DNA from: Bipolaris cookei
Taxonomy: Eukaryota; Ascomycota; Dothideomycetes; Pleosporales; Pleosporaceae
Reading direction: 5' to 3'
DNA: 64,000 bases
Assembly (NCBI GenBank): GCA_002286855.1
Contig: NRSV01000034.1
Span: 305,351 to 369,350, forward strand
Shown: positions 22,386 to 35,408 of the stretch, in pieces
Position numbering within the stretch: position 1 is the stretch's first letter
How the letters are laid out: each line of letters begins with the position of its first letter
Made by a program: the position numbers and the translations under genes
Notes under the pieces: generated by a model
What the model was told of the DNA's origin: nothing
Seen by the model: only the letters and a program-made list of their open reading frames with translations
Databases searched by the model: none

Positions 22386-25184
22386 ATGCACAAGTCTTCC
22401 ACAGGCTCAAACGGAGCATCTCCAACAACAATGGCACCTGTACCGAATCCTTTTGCCCCGGCGCAACAAACTCCTCGCCCGACGACTCTTCGTGCTGCAC
22501 CGAATATCCCTCAGCAAGGCTCTAGATCACCACACTATCCTTCGAGCTCTTACAGCCATTCTGCCTCACCAAGTGCTGCCTCTGCAGGCTTACCGGACAT
22601 TCAACGCCATGATGGCAGTGCCTTGGTCATCTCCCCCACCCAGATACCCTCTACCAACTTGACTGCGCAGAAAAGAGCCTACAGACAGCGAAGAAAAGAC
22701 CCTTCATGCGATGCATGTCGAGAACGCAAAGTAAAGGTAAGTTTGTAAATCACAGCAGGGACTGCATCGACCCAAATACATACCTTGACCCACATGTCCC
22801 CGGCAGAATGCGAGCAAGACAGTAGCTGGTTGGAGAGAAGAGAGAGACTTGTGGCTCATGTCGCATTTGGCTGTGCAATCGCCCAAAATGTCCGCTGTTC
22901 ATCTCCGCACGTTGAACAGGCATGTGCCTCAAGGCATCTACAGCCCCTAATCAGCGAAGGTACATTATTGTACGCATGGCTTGAGCAGGCGGACTGGGGC
23001 CTTAATCGAAATTGGCTGACCATCTTTGCAGTGCGATGCTACCGAGACCTCAGCATGTTCAGAATGTTCTAGCAGGAACCATCGGTGTCAGTTCACTAAG
23101 GAGACGAATCGCCGCATGTCGTCAATCAAGTATGTAGTCATCATCTTGTGCCAAAAGTCTGTGATGGAAATGCTCATTATGCACAGGCAGGTCCAGGACC
23201 TTCAGAGTCAAATTGCCGAATTGACTCATGTAAACTCCCAGCTACGAAACAAGGTATCTGACCAGAGTCCTATGGATGGAGCGCGAACAGACATGAAACG
23301 GAGACACTCCGAAGTGCACACTGGAGTAGTACTAGGACCACGGCAGATATGTGTACCAATCCTGGACAACTTCAACCACGTTCGCAGCAACATTCGAGAG
23401 TATGCTCATAACATATTCAATATGCCTCACCAAAACGTCTCGCGGACTGCAGAGCCGAATTGGCCGCTGCCTGCGGTACCTTTGCGCGCAGACTATGCAT
23501 ACTTTTCTCGGTCCTTCCTTGATACGACACACGATCGGTATCCTGCATTGCATTGGCCTACTTTTCAGCACAAAGCAGACGAGGTTTATGCCGCACGTAG
23601 CTTTGAAGGTTGCTCTAGGGATTGGATTGGCTTGTTCTTTGCAGTACTGGCTTGTGGCTGTTTGCACCCTAGATCAGAGCACAATGTTTCTTGCAACGTG
23701 CTATCAGAAGGCCAGGCTATGTTTGAGACCGCAGTGTCTGCTCTCCAACCTTGGACACAAGAGCTTACTATTACACATGCTCAGGCTGCTCTGTTGTTGA
23801 GCATATTTGCTACAGAGAGCAATCAGCGCTCCCTCGGCTCCATCTGGCTTGCGTCTGCTGTAAGAATCGCACAAGAACTACAGATAAGTCCTGAAATGGA
23901 CTGCTGGTCCGCTTTTGACGGCGAAATTCGACGCAGACTTTGGTGGTCCATCTACGTCCGCGACAGGTGAGCAAAACCTGTCTGTCTGACATGAACTATT
24001 CCAGGGACTGATCGCGACGCAGAATTATGTCACTCGAGACGAATCGTCCAATGTTGATCAACGAGAATGATTGCGAGATTTCGCTCCCATCATCAGTCGA
24101 CGATCGCTACATACAGCCCAATGAGCCATTCTGTCCCTCAACAAAATCAGCCCATTTTACTGGCTTCGTAGCGACAATACACATTACGCGCCTCTACGCA
24201 CCCCTACAGCACGCTTTGAAATCTACCGGTATGCTCCCACAAACAACGGAAAGCTTTGATGGACAGCTTCGCTCAAAGTTGCTACTCCTACCTGAAAACC
24301 ACCAGCCAGACTCAGGGGCTCTGCTTGATGCAAGGGTGTTGCCAACAGTTTTCGTCTTGCTCTCCGCTCGATTTCATCTCCACCGGCGCAACCTCAGCCC
24401 ATTGTCGAGTGCTATAGGCCGAGCTAATGCATTGGAGCGATGTGTCTCTGTTGCCCAAGACACGGCAAAGTATGTGTCAAGAGTATTGCACAACCCTTCA
24501 GTCCGTAACTCTGGTCAGACAGGGGCAGAGAGAATGGCGTTGGCTGCGAGTAACGCAGTATGTCTACATCTGTGGCGATGCATTCTAGTACTGTGCTTCC
24601 GGGGCGAGTATGATGCAGCCTTGGTGTGCTTGCATCTCTCAGAAGCTATTGGCAGCACACGCAGAATCAACGCTGCTTGTGGCAAGAGTATTGCCTTCTT
24701 TCTTGAGCGACTATTCGACCGAACGCACAACGGTATCGGCTGTAGCAAGCAGCTGGAACACGACGAGGAGATGATTGCATACCTCAGTGCTGACATCCAG
24801 GGCAGTCTAGAGTATTCTTGGGTCTGGGCAGGTACCAGCATGGTTTCTGTATCGGGGCAGGACTCGGCACCTGGCGCTACGACATCACCGGGAGGCGACG
24901 AAGCAATGCGAGACGGGCTACCCTCACGACCGCCACCACCCAGTGCATTGTCGAATGGAAACGCGGAATGGGACGACTGGGGCCGGGTTGAGCACATGGT
25001 GCGGCAATTGATGAGCGAGCGCCATCACCGAAATACGCAGCCAGCAGCTTATTATCCACCAGTGCACAATCCCGTCAAACGAGTGCAACTCGCACCCGAC
25101 ACGTATTCACCGCCAAAGAGTCTATCAACTCCCAGTCCAGCACCGTCGAGCACAAGTCGTATCAGCATAGCGAATATCATCTAA
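22386..25184 (+). CDS. Zn2Cys6 transcription factor with fungal-specific TF domain
   Basis: Four exons: 22386-22736, 23032-23129, 23187-23966 and 24023-25184, giving 796 residues. The Zn2Cys6 DNA-binding cluster is split by the first, unusually long intron (295 bp): CDACRERKVK in exon 1, then CDATETSACSEC and HRC in exon 2. A basic lead (QKRAYRQRRKDPS) precedes it and a short coiled coil follows (QVQDLQSQIAELTHVNSQLR). The fungal-specific transcription factor domain is in exons 3-4, with YPALHWPTFQ, SIWLASAVRIAQEL and RRLWWSIYVRDR. N- and C-terminal tails are Ser/Pro-rich. It should act in the nucleus; the regulated pathway cannot be inferred from the neighbours. The start is the first ATG in frame, just after a 12-C run. 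An alternative upstream exon is possible. Confidence 0.9.
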
Positions 25185-26801
25185 GACCGGAAGAGGGGCA
25201 ATGTAGATCATGTACGAACAGGGTACATTTTCGCCTGCATACATCCGCTTACTATTGCCCACGTGGTATTGGAGGGTCAAGCGAGATGGTCGCAAGCAAC
25301 TGGCCGTTACAAAAGACGCTTGGCTTTTGCAAGAGGGTACTGCATGCTGCGGGAATCACGGGAGCCCGAAAACAGGACAAGGGTGTGCAATCTCACAGTA
25401 CCAATTATACAAACTCGCATTTGCCCAACAATTGGCCTCTAACTCAGTTCCCAAGGGACTGGAAAAACCACTTTGCAGAGGCAATCTATACGTATCAGCT
25501 AAGTATATGTGTTTTGAGAGGTTGAGGGGACAGTGTGCAAGAACGAGTGCGTGGCCATATCTACCGCTTCAGTTGCTGCTATGGCAAAACTAGACGGAAG
25601 GCGGAAGCAATATGTCGGTCGAGACTGGAGAGGGAATTTTTCTTGACTTTGGAGAGTTCGTATTCGGTGAAATAAGCGTAAAAAGAAGTGGACTGCCCAG
25701 CCTACTACTACTACTACTACTAGACTCGGCACCAATGAGGCAGTGTCGTAGCCAATAGCCACTCTGCTTCTGCATCTCAGGGTCCGTGCCGCCGCGCGGT
25801 AACACCCAAACCTCTTTTCTCTTTCAGCTCTGCAACAACACAAACTCACCGGACCTATGAATACGTAGGAATACGGGTCTTTGTAACTCAGCTGCGAGGC
25901 TAGGGCGTTGCATATATATATATACATATTGTATACTTGGGCATAGATAGTACTGTGCAGTAAATTCAGCTAGACGCGTCGATATGCAGAAGTTTCCATG
26001 GGCTAGGAACACACTTAAACGTACCATTGTCTTGTTGAATCAGCCTAGGTGTGTTGTGTTACGTGTGCATGTATAAAAACAATGTCGGTGCGGGAGTGGG
26101 CGGATACATACATCCAAAGATAGCCATGGATGACAACACGGTACGTAGGTGTACGACTGTACCTGGCAAAACACCCCACCCCGCACCCCTCCCCGCCCAC
26201 CTGTCCATTACACCCCGTTCTTAGCCACCCCAAGATAGCTAGCGCATGCCCCAAAAGGGATAAAAGGGTGAAGGGCGGTGAGGACATTCTGGTGTTATTC
26301 TAAAGACAAGCTTTTCGAGGGTAAATGCTTAGCCAAGCCCGTGTTACTACCCCGCCATGCCGCTGTGGCAGACTGCAATTCACCGTCTTACCCGCTGCCC
26401 TCGGGACAACAGTGAGGATACGCCAGGGGCTACATGGCAGATGCCCAGCCACACGTATCCTGGCTAGATAGCGGTCTGGCTATTAATTGACGCATCGTAC
26501 AGCGTTGGCTTGCATGTTGGCCTATGACTGGCCACATCACATTGGGATAAGCGCGTGCCGCCCATGGTGGGGCTGCATTACTGCGGTGCTGCGCTGTGCT
26601 GTTGAGCTGTACCGGAGACTAGAATGCACATTGCGATTGGGGGCTTTGCTTACCACCCGTCCAAGCTACGTAGCTGCTTACGCGCCTTCGTGTTTGAGCC
26701 ATATTAAGCTGCGCCTCCCCCCGCTGCCTTGTCTCCTACCCACCAGTTTCTACCCCTCCAGCACACTTCTCCCTCCACTGCACCCTCTCACATATCTCAA
26801 T
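25185..26801. other. Intergenic
   Basis: No gene is seen. A (TA)n run is near 25914-25923 and a (CTA)n run near 25701-25722. The last few hundred bases are pyrimidine-rich and probably the promoter of the glutamate decarboxylase gene. Confidence 0.5.
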
Positions 26802-28692
26802 ATGGTGCACATCAATCGCGTAGCCACCTTCAAGGAGATTTCCGAGGAGAAGGCTCAATTTGATGACATTGCTACTGCAAGCACCATCAACCTGAGTCCA
26901 GACGATGAGCTTGATGACTTTACTGCCACCGTCTATGGTAGCAAGTATGCTTCCGAGGACCTACCAAAGCATGAGATGCCGGTGAGTTTGCTCGTGCAAT
27001 ATGAATTGGCAAGTGCAGAACACTGACTAGATACAGGAGCGGGAAATGCCTCCTCAGGTGTATGTGTCACCACACTCATAAAAGCAGCTTTGAACAAGTT
27101 GCTGATGTCTCGCCAGGGCCTACCGGATGATCAAGGACGACCTCACACTCGACGGAACACCAACGCTGAACTTGGCTTCTTTCGTCACCACATACATGGT
27201 ATGCACCCCGTGATATTCCTGTAGCCATTCGATGCTAACTCAACTCGCAGGAGGAAGAAGTTGAAAAGCTCATGGTGTATGGTCACAACAACCTCCTATC
27301 GAGAACATCAAAGTAACCGTATCGTCTAGCGATGCCTTCTCCAAGAACTTCATCGATTACGAAGAATATCCCGTCAGCGCCGATATCCAAAACCGTACGT
27401 GTTTTCAGAGCACGATAGAAATCATCATAACAGAGACTGAGCTGTATTAGGATGTGTCTCCATGATTGCGAGACTTTTTAACGCGCCAAGCACAGATGAT
27501 GCAAACATCATCGGTACATCGACGATTGGATCTTCCGAGGCCATCATGGTCAGTATTAGAATGAGAAGAAACAGGAGTCTGGGACTAACACTACGCAGCT
27601 GGGAGTACTGGCCATGAAGAAGCTGTGGCAAAATAAGCGAAAGGCAGAGGGAAAGCCATACGACAAGCCCAACATGGTTATGAACTCCGCTGTGCAGGTT
27701 TGCTGGGAGGTGAGTATTTGGATATTTTGCTTGATGTGCCACAGTTGCTAGCCAAATAATGCTAACGACTCACAGAAAGCGTGCCGATACTTCGACATTG
27801 AAGAGAAATACGTCTACTGCACAGCTGATCGCTATGTCATCGACCCCAAGGAATGCGTAGATTTGTGCGACGAAAACACCATCGGCATTTGTATGAAATC
27901 TATAGGTTGCAGCGTAGTATCAGCCACTGACAACAATCAGGCGCAATTCTCGGAACAACATACACTGGCGAGTACGAAGATATCAAAGCCATCAATGACC
28001 TTCTGATCGAGCGAGATATTGATGTCAACATCCACGTCGATGCTGCTTCAGGCGGCTTTGTTGCTCCCTTTGTCAACCCCGGGCTTCTCTGGGACTTCCG
28101 TCTTCCCAAGGTCACAACCATTAACGCCTCAGGACACAAATATGGCCTCGTTTATCCCGGTGTTGGCTGGGTCATCTGGCGCGACCCCCAGTATCTGCCT
28201 CAAGAACTCGTTTTCAACATCAACTACCTAGGTGCCGATCAGGCTTCCTTCACGCTCAATTTCTCGCGTGGTGCTTCGCAGATTATTGGACAATACTACC
28301 AACTCATCCGTCTAGGCAAGCGTGGTTACAGAAGGATAATGTTGAACCTGACGCGCACTGCTGACTACCTAGCTGCAAACCTCGAATCCATGGGCTTTGT
28401 CATCATGAGCCAACGCGGAGGAGAAGGACTCCCTCTTGTCGCATGCCGTATAGACGAGGATCTCGGCAAGCAGTACGACGAGTTTGCCATTGCGCACCAG
28501 CTTCGTGAGCGTGGATGGGTTGTGCCCGCCTACACCATGGCTCCTCACTCGGAGAAGATGAAGATGTTGCGTGTCGTTGTTCGTGAAGACTTTACAAAAT
28601 CGCGATGCGACGCTTTGATTGCAGACTTTAAGTTAGCATTGCAAACTCTTGATGCACTCGACGCCAAGAGAATTCAAGAGCACAAGGAGTAG
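26802..28692 (+). CDS. GAD1: Glutamate decarboxylase, PLP-dependent
   Basis: Nine exons: 26802-26981, 27037-27059, 27117-27198, 27251-27276, 27330-27394, 27451-27548, 27599-27709, 27776-27890 and 27941-28692; 483 residues. It converts glutamate to GABA and CO2, feeding the GABA shunt and acid/oxidative stress defence. Family motifs are present: NRCVSMIARLFNAP, IGTSTIGSSEAIMLG (joined), MNSAVQVCWEKACRYFD, HVDAASGGFVAPF and the PLP lysine in NASGHKYGLVYPGVGW (about residue 300). Exon 2 is only 23 nt and exon 4 only 26 nt, so automated models are likely to miss them; without them the frame breaks (reading past exon 4 gives an early stop). Length is within the family range. The last exon carries the whole small domain. 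Confidence 0.95.
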
Positions 28693-31288
28693 GTCTTGCT
28701 AGCAACTGATGACGGAGTTTTGATTGGAAATGTACTGACTTGGACATAGACACCAGTTCGCGATGCGCCGCCGGTCGACGCTCGTCAGCCCCGTCTTTCA
28801 AAGGAAGGCGACGGATCATTTTGAAGAGAACCACAGTCTGCAGGCTAAGACTGGTAAGACGCATGCGGTTTGCTAAGCTGGACATTAGAGCACTGTGGCT
28901 TGGTGAGGTGTAACAAATAACGAGTTTTCACGATAGACGAATTAAAATTATGAACACTGACACTCTGAGACATTGACGTAGTCCTGCTTGGAATATTCAA
29001 ATATAAACTAATCATGGCATGGAAGGCCTGATGTATGGGACTCCACCGCAAAGGTTCAGATCGGATCGGATCAGAAGTGACGATGAATCGATCCTGACAT
29101 CCGGTGCGAGAGTTGCTGTGTTTTATCCGATGCTCCCACAGCAAAGTGGACCACTCTCTCTGTCGGTCCACTGTTTAAAGTTTTCCAGCCTTGGAATTCC
29201 CTATCATGACTCGACGCACAAGAAATCTAGCAGACCTCATCAGAATCAAATGGCATGGTTGTCTGGTGCTCAAGGACATTTTGAAGTATCCGGCGTGGCT
29301 TGAGGATGACAACGAACGGGTTTCTTGTCGCGTTGTTTTCTTCACGAGATCGAGTTTCTGACTCTGTCCAAGCAAATATTGCTTTTTTATGTATAGCGGG
29401 CTCCACAAAGCGACACTCTTAAGAACAACAAATGCGAAAAGTCACTGTGTTTGTTCCAATGACTTGATTTTGTATAAATATGCGTTTCTAGTACTGGGCG
29501 GGCAATACAGCGGCGGCTCGCGTCACTTTATGACGGCAAAAGGTTATTGTGCTGACTAGCCGGCAGATGAAGGCAGCGGGCCATGCGCGCTGGATGTTAG
29601 TGCTGGAGTTTCACGATCGGTGGATGTACACGTGTATGCGTTAGTTTGTGGCTAAGCTCCGAGGAGTCGGTATTGCGCCATGTTGTACCTACAGCACACC
29701 TATCCCCTATGTAACGTTGTAGTGAAAACGCCAAGCATGGCGTCTTCTTCGGATATTCTCCATAGAGCAGCCATGGGTACGGCATATAGTGCCGAAGCTG
29801 TAAGTCATGAGCGCTGAAAGCCGTTGTCGTCATAGGAGGTTGATCGGAGTCGAAGGAACCAATGAAGTGAAGAAACTATTACCCGGGGACATGCAGCACG
29901 GATCACACAGCTCAATATATGCAGGAACAAGTTTTGTCACATGTAGGTTACACTATAGACACTCGACCATCTTCCCACAAAATTCCTCCAACTCGTAAAT
30001 ACCCAGTTGAAGGCAAGATCTCACTAGATCTACCAAGATCTACCTACGTAAATTAACAAACCCTTCGTATCACGCATTGTACACTGCCAAGGGATCATGA
30101 ATCACCTGGGCTCGAAGGCATTGCTTATTTCTACTGCGCTACAGTTCTGGTAGCCAGTCGCTAACCTGACGGTCGTACGCCACAGACCCGCAACCCACTC
30201 AGCCTTGTATCACGGAGCTAGAGTGCTAGGCTCTATCAGCCTGCGAGGACGCAGTAAGCTTAAGTATCAGCCATGCGAGCAACAAGCCAAGCTTGTTGTC
30301 TTGTGCCTGCCTTTTTGACTGAGTGGTTGGCGTGTATGGCTGCGTGCTTGGCTCCTCTAGGAGCCCGCCTTGACACTTGAGACGTTATAGGGCTGTGATT
30401 TCGTGGCTGGTACTGAGGCGCAGCCAAGGACTCTGGCGTAATGACCAAACAACTACAAGTGAAAACCAAACAGGGTGCGCCTTTGTAGTCAAGAGCAGTA
30501 GACATTGTGTGGTTACGAATTCATGTGTAATGTCACTGATTTCTATCACAGGACCGCGCTTCTTCACGATTCAGACTTGGCTAGTGATGCGACTTTACCA
30601 TGTCTGGGGATTATTTCCCATTAAACCGCAGACATCATGGAGCTAAGTTCAAGAGACACGGATCTGCAACTCCCGCCGAGTTTTGTAAACTCTATCTCAT
30701 ATACGACTCAAGTCTGACGGCAGTGTCGGGCACATGAGTGCGATCTTAATTCAAGAGCTAGGCCAATTTGTGGGTCTGATCTACAAGCGGGCCGCGAGCC
30801 AGCCTATACTACACAAGTCATTGTTAGCTGCCAGCCCTAAAGACAAGTACAAGGAAGGCAGTCTGGATCACTATTGCGGGCCAAAGGGTGATGAGTCAGT
30901 CCTAATAAGCCAGGTCCCTGATGATAATCAGAATGCAACGCTGCCCCGTAACGGGGAGAAAATGACGAACCCCCTTGGGGGGGTGGATACACCCGCACTC
31001 ATAATTCAACATCCCTTGGCATCCGCCCTCTCGTGTAAGCTTCCGAATCTAGAGAGTGGGCTCGGGCAGAAACCATTCCGGCAACTAGGGACTGGTAACG
31101 GGGAGGACGATAGTTGGTCTCGGCGGCATCCATTGATCATGTCGTGTAACCCTCACCCGACAGTTGTTACATGTACATGCGATCGTTACTCCGATTTCCC
31201 AAGTCTTCGTCAGAACTGAGGGTCTCCTCACAGCCTGATCGCCGGGGAAGCGCATTCGTCCAGGCCTGGCTCACCTTGCACACCCAGG
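28693..31288. other. Gene-free stretch
   Basis: About 2.6 kb where I see no supported gene. A 161-codon open frame (30734-31219) has no recognisable features. A GATCGGATCGGATC run is at about 29061-29070. Confidence 0.5.
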
Positions 31289-32735
31289 ATGTCGACGCAG
31301 TTGGAGAACTGGGTTAGCAACCCAGAGGAGACTCATGGCCCGCTCATGAGCATCACTGTTTGGGCGCTTTGCGGAGTCGCTGGTTTTTTCCTTGCTCTTC
31401 GGCTGGCGATTCAAAAAAACCAAGGGAAGTTGTGGTACGACAGCTTAATTCTTACCGTCAGCTGGGTAAGCAATGAAAACCTTCTACCTAAAAGAAACGA
31501 CTAACACGCAACGTGCAGTTATTCTTGCTGTGTCAAGCCATCCTTAATCAGTTGAGTGTAAACCTGGGCTTTGGAAAACACTCGCTTGATAGTAAGAAGC
31601 TGTAAGAGATACACATGTGATACCGAGGGTCTGACTCCTTTGCACCAGTTGACTTCAGCCATTTCGAGACCATAACTTATCTTGGCGCAGCCGGGCTCAC
31701 CGTCTCCCTGACTGCTATCACCCTCAGCAAGATATCGTTCGGGGTGACGCTGTTTCGTTTGACTGAAGGATGGATCAGGGCGTACGTGTGCTTTGCCATG
31801 GCTACCCTCTTCATCTTCGCAATACCGGCCGGAATCCTCCCTTGGGTCCTCTGCAAGCCGCTGACCAAGACTTTTGTGGACATCATACCGGGTACATGTA
31901 TGGATAAGCATCCGTCTGTCATCTATGGACGATTTCAAGCTAGTGGGTAGTGCGTTGGTGATGCGTCAGGATGTTGTACTAATTCGAAGCGTAGTATGGT
32001 CTGCCATCATGGACATTTCTCTAGCACTTATACCATGGAAAATCATTTGGAACCTGCAGATGCGCCCGGCGGAGAAGATTGGTGTCTGCATTGCCATGAG
32101 TCTGGGAGTATTGTGAGTCAATTCATCACGGACCATCTAGGCTCTGCTAACCAGATCAAAGAGCAGGAGTGACCGCAATTCTTCGAGCCCGTTATGTTGA
32201 GTTACTGACCAAACTAGATCTTTCGTGTACGTTGTGTAACATGTGCTTTTTGCGACCTTGGCTGACGTATACAGACGACGCTACCAACACTGTTATCTGG
32301 TCGTCAGCGGAGGCCGCCATGACCATTGTCGCAACGTCGATACCCGTACTCCGAGTCTTCTTCAGACAAACCATCACCTCTGTGATTAACTCGTACCAAA
32401 ACTCGTCGCGAGAAAGAAGGTTCAAAAGTCAGGCTTCGAACCCATTTGGCATGAATTCAACAGCACATACGTCCAAACTTGGTTCTAAGAATATCAAGGT
32501 TGAAGCCGCAAGCTCATCTTCAAACAAACGACGGTCAAACATGTTGACCTCGGGATGCACTACAAATGTTAGCCAGGAATCATTAGTCGATGTGCAAGGA
32601 AAGAAACAAGAAGCGTATGTAGAGATGGACAACCTTGTCGTCGACGAGGTCACGGGACGTGTCACTCTGGCATCTCCTGCATCCATGAATTCGCTAGAAG
32701 AAGGATTGCCGCATCGGCCGCATACACGTTTATGA
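31289..32735 (+). CDS. Fungal rhodopsin-domain integral membrane protein
   Basis: Six exons: 31289-31465, 31519-31591, 31649-31942, 31995-32112, 32162-32226 and 32275-32735, giving 395 residues. The joined protein has about seven hydrophobic helices and the landmarks of the fungal rhodopsin-like family (PF20684 type, not opsins): DKHPSVIYGRFQA followed by WSAIMDISLALIPWKIIW, LQMRPAEKIGVCIAMSLGVL, ILRARYVEL and AAMTIVATSIPVLR. A cysteine-bearing loop (PWVLCKPLTK ... GTC) lies between helices, as in relatives. The cytoplasmic tail is long and Ser/Thr-rich. Related proteins include putative Pth11-like receptors, though the CFEM domain of Pth11 is absent. The role is unknown. The exon 5 donor is taken as GTACGT, one codon after a competing GTGTAC, because only this keeps the family reading frame. 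Confidence 0.85.
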
Positions 32736-32893
32736 TACCATTTCTTTATCGTCATCTCTTTTGGGTCAAAAATGGGTTCTGAAAACGGACGAGTAGCCAA
32801 CGGCTGCCTTAGAGCAAAAAAAAAAGGTTTCCAACCACATCCATAGAATACAGTATGAGTTACGACGTCATAATGTTAATCAATCGGCCACTA

Positions 32894-33316
32894 CTACGCA
32901 TCCAACGCCTTTGCGTCTGCTTTTTTCCTTCCACCATTATTCCATGCTAACAAGGAACCATCCTTCCGCCCACCCAATTGGAACCGCTCACACACCCATC
33001 CAGCCCCTCCTCTTCCTCTCCTCCAGAACACCTCTGGCGTGACACTAAACCGACAACAACCCAGCAAAATCCCAGAAACCTTCAAACTTTCCGGCAAGAA
33101 CTCGGCAAACAGTCCCAAACCCCCTCTTTCATCTCCCATCAAGCATAAAACGAAGTGCGAGAAGGGCATGACGATCTTCGCTCCTTCCAGCACAACCCGC
33201 ATCGTCCAAACTAGCCCTGATATTAACTTCTCACCTACGGAAACCGGCCACCCATATTTCCGCACACGCACTAGCCCAGCTCCACTGTGGCTTACCAAGT
33301 AGACGCCGACTTGCAT
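32894..33316 (-). CDS. Hypothetical protein, minus strand (weak)
   Basis: An open frame of 140 codons from the first in-frame ATG; the frame stays open further upstream but only from a GTG. It contains hydrophobic blocks (TMRVVLEGAKIVMPFSHFVL, SLKVSGILLGCC) and a Gly/Arg-rich end. I do not recognise a family. Upstream exons are possible. It may instead be a chance frame opposite pyrimidine-rich DNA between two real genes. Confidence 0.3.
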   Translation of the reverse strand: MQVGVYLVSHSGAGLVRVRKYGWPVSVGEKLISGLVWTMRVVLEGAKIVMPFSHFVLCLMGDERGGLGLFAEFLPESLKVSGILLGCCRFSVTPEVFWRRGRGGAGWVCERFQLGGRKDGSLLAWNNGGRKKADAKALDA

Positions 33317-33831
33317 CTCAAAAGCACAGTCCACGCCCTTATTTTCTCCGTACCCGCTGATCCTCGTCGTATGTAATCCCTCTCGATTGTATCTTTCCAC
33401 CCGCCCCTCCCCCCCCGCAATACTGGTAGCTCACACGGCAGACGAGCCAACCAGGTACGTTGCAAAGCCACGCTCTGATGACTCCTTGCAGCACGAGATC
33501 GGCGGGGGCGCACGGCAGGGATGCTGCGACAGGTAGGCGAGGTGAGAAAGTGTAGGGTATCACGAGCATTTACGCGATTCAGGGTTCTGGGGGACTGGGA
33601 GGGTGAATTAAGGGAGATGGGCATGACTCGGTGGGTTGAATTAGTGAAGGGTTACTTGGGGAGGCAAATGGGGGGGGGATAGGTATATAGGCGATGGTTT
33701 ATGAATTCTTGAGATTTACATCGAGAAAGTCGGGTTACACTCTTTAATATAACTCCCGATATCTAACCTCCTATCCTATTCGTATAATCCACCATCGATT
33801 ATTTTTTTTCGGAAGGAGAAGATTGGGCAAG

Positions 33832-35408
33832 ATGAAGAGGTCAATGCTATACAGCGTATCGCTGTTCCTCACCTCGGCCCTCGCCTTTCCAGCAAACTTG
33901 CTCAACAGAGACATCAGCAGCGAGACACTTGCGGAAATCAACAGTATCGTCGCGAAGATTGAGCGCGAGGCCGCATCTACAAAGCGGCAGTTGGGATTTG
34001 GGCTGGTGAAGCCCGGGTTCGACGCGAATGCGCAGCGCGTGAGCAATACAGGAGAGCATCGATACGTATGTTTTATCTCTCTTCGTGTTCATGGGGGTTG
34101 GAAAGGGGAGAAGGTAGCTCACGAAGAAGCATAGATTGCACCAGGGCCGAACGATATCCGTGGACCATGCCCTGGGTTGAATGTCCTTGCGAATCATGGG
34201 TATATTTCGCGGACGGGGATTGCGTCGGTGCTTGAGTTGACGACTGCGTCTACTGAAGGTAATGTTCTTCATCCCTAGAATCCAATAGTAAATGCTAATA
34301 GAGTGCGACCAGTCTTCGGCATGGCAACAGACCTCTCCGCCTTCCTGTCTGTCTACTCTGGCATCGTAGCCGGTGATCTCACCGCCGTGTCTATTGGCGG
34401 CAAGCCCAAGAGCGGCGGGTTACTCACTGGCGCGACGTCGTCGCTTGGCCTTCTTGGGGAGCCCCAGGGACTGAGCGCGTCGCATAATAGGTTTGAGGCG
34501 GATTGCTCACCTACAAGGGCAGATTTATACAAGACGTATGTTATCTACACTTTTACTTTTCTTTTTTTCTTCCTCTCTCTATCAGATGATGTAAGGGATG
34601 ATAATGACTGACGATGTAAATTTAGTGGTGACACCGACTCCCTCGACCTGAGCCAATTCGAGGAGCTTGCTGCCATGCCCCTTGGCCCGAATGGGTATGA
34701 TCTCACAGTTATGCATCCCTTCCGCGGCTCTCGCTTTAACAACTCTATTGCAACTAATGGGCGTTACTTCGCTGGACCTTTCACGCACTTTGCCATCAAC
34801 ACTGCCACATACCTCTTCACATACCACTTCTTCCGTAACCACAGCGCCCAGTACCCAGATGGCTATCTCGACCTGGAAACGCTCAAGTCGTTCGAGGGCG
34901 TTACTGGTGAATCTGGAAGTTTTAAGTGGGCGTCTGGTCGTGAGAAGATCCCTGAAAATGTATGTGCTTTTATGGTTTCTTGACGCTTTGACTAGGAGCT
35001 GCTTGCTAACACTTGGTGTAGTGGTACCGCCGCACTATCGGTGATGAATACGGCATTGCCTCTTTCGCCCTCGACGCTGTGCGCGCGCTGCAAGCACTCC
35101 CCTACATGGCTGTTGTTGGCGGCAACACGGGCAAGCCCAACACTTTTACTGGCGTCAATATTGCCGATTTGACCGGCGGTGTTTTCAACGCAAAGACGCT
35201 GCTTGAAGGCAACAACGCTATATGCTTTGCGTTCCAGTTTGTGCAGTTTGCCTCGCCGGATATCCTGGATGGTCTGCTTGGTAATGTTGTGCTTGCGGTA
35301 CGCAAGCTGACAGCTGTGCTTGACCCTGTTCTTGCCATCCTTGGGTGCCCGCAGGCTGCCAAGTTCGACATGGGATTGCTGTCAAGCTTCCCTGGTGGCA
35401 AGATGTAG
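33832..35408 (+). CDS. Secreted heme-thiolate peroxidase (chloroperoxidase family)
   Basis: Five exons: 33832-34065, 34135-34258, 34313-34535, 34626-34959 and 35022-35408, giving 433 residues. A signal peptide (MKRSMLYSVSLFLTSALAFP) starts the protein. The heme-thiolate cysteine is C90 in RGPCPGLNVLANHGYISRTG, the hallmark of the chloroperoxidase/unspecific peroxygenase family (Peroxidase_2). Further family features are SASHNRFEADCSPTRAD, DSLDLSQFEELA and the later GEYGIA-like GDEYGIASFALDA. These enzymes use hydrogen peroxide to halogenate or oxygenate organic substrates outside the cell. The length (about 430) is that of the long ascomycete form. Whether it halogenates or oxygenates cannot be decided. 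The start at 33832 directly precedes the signal peptide. Confidence 0.92.

Noticed and set aside
30734..31219. 161-codon frame as a gene
   Set aside because: No recognisable motif, no intron signals, and composition like the surrounding intergenic DNA.
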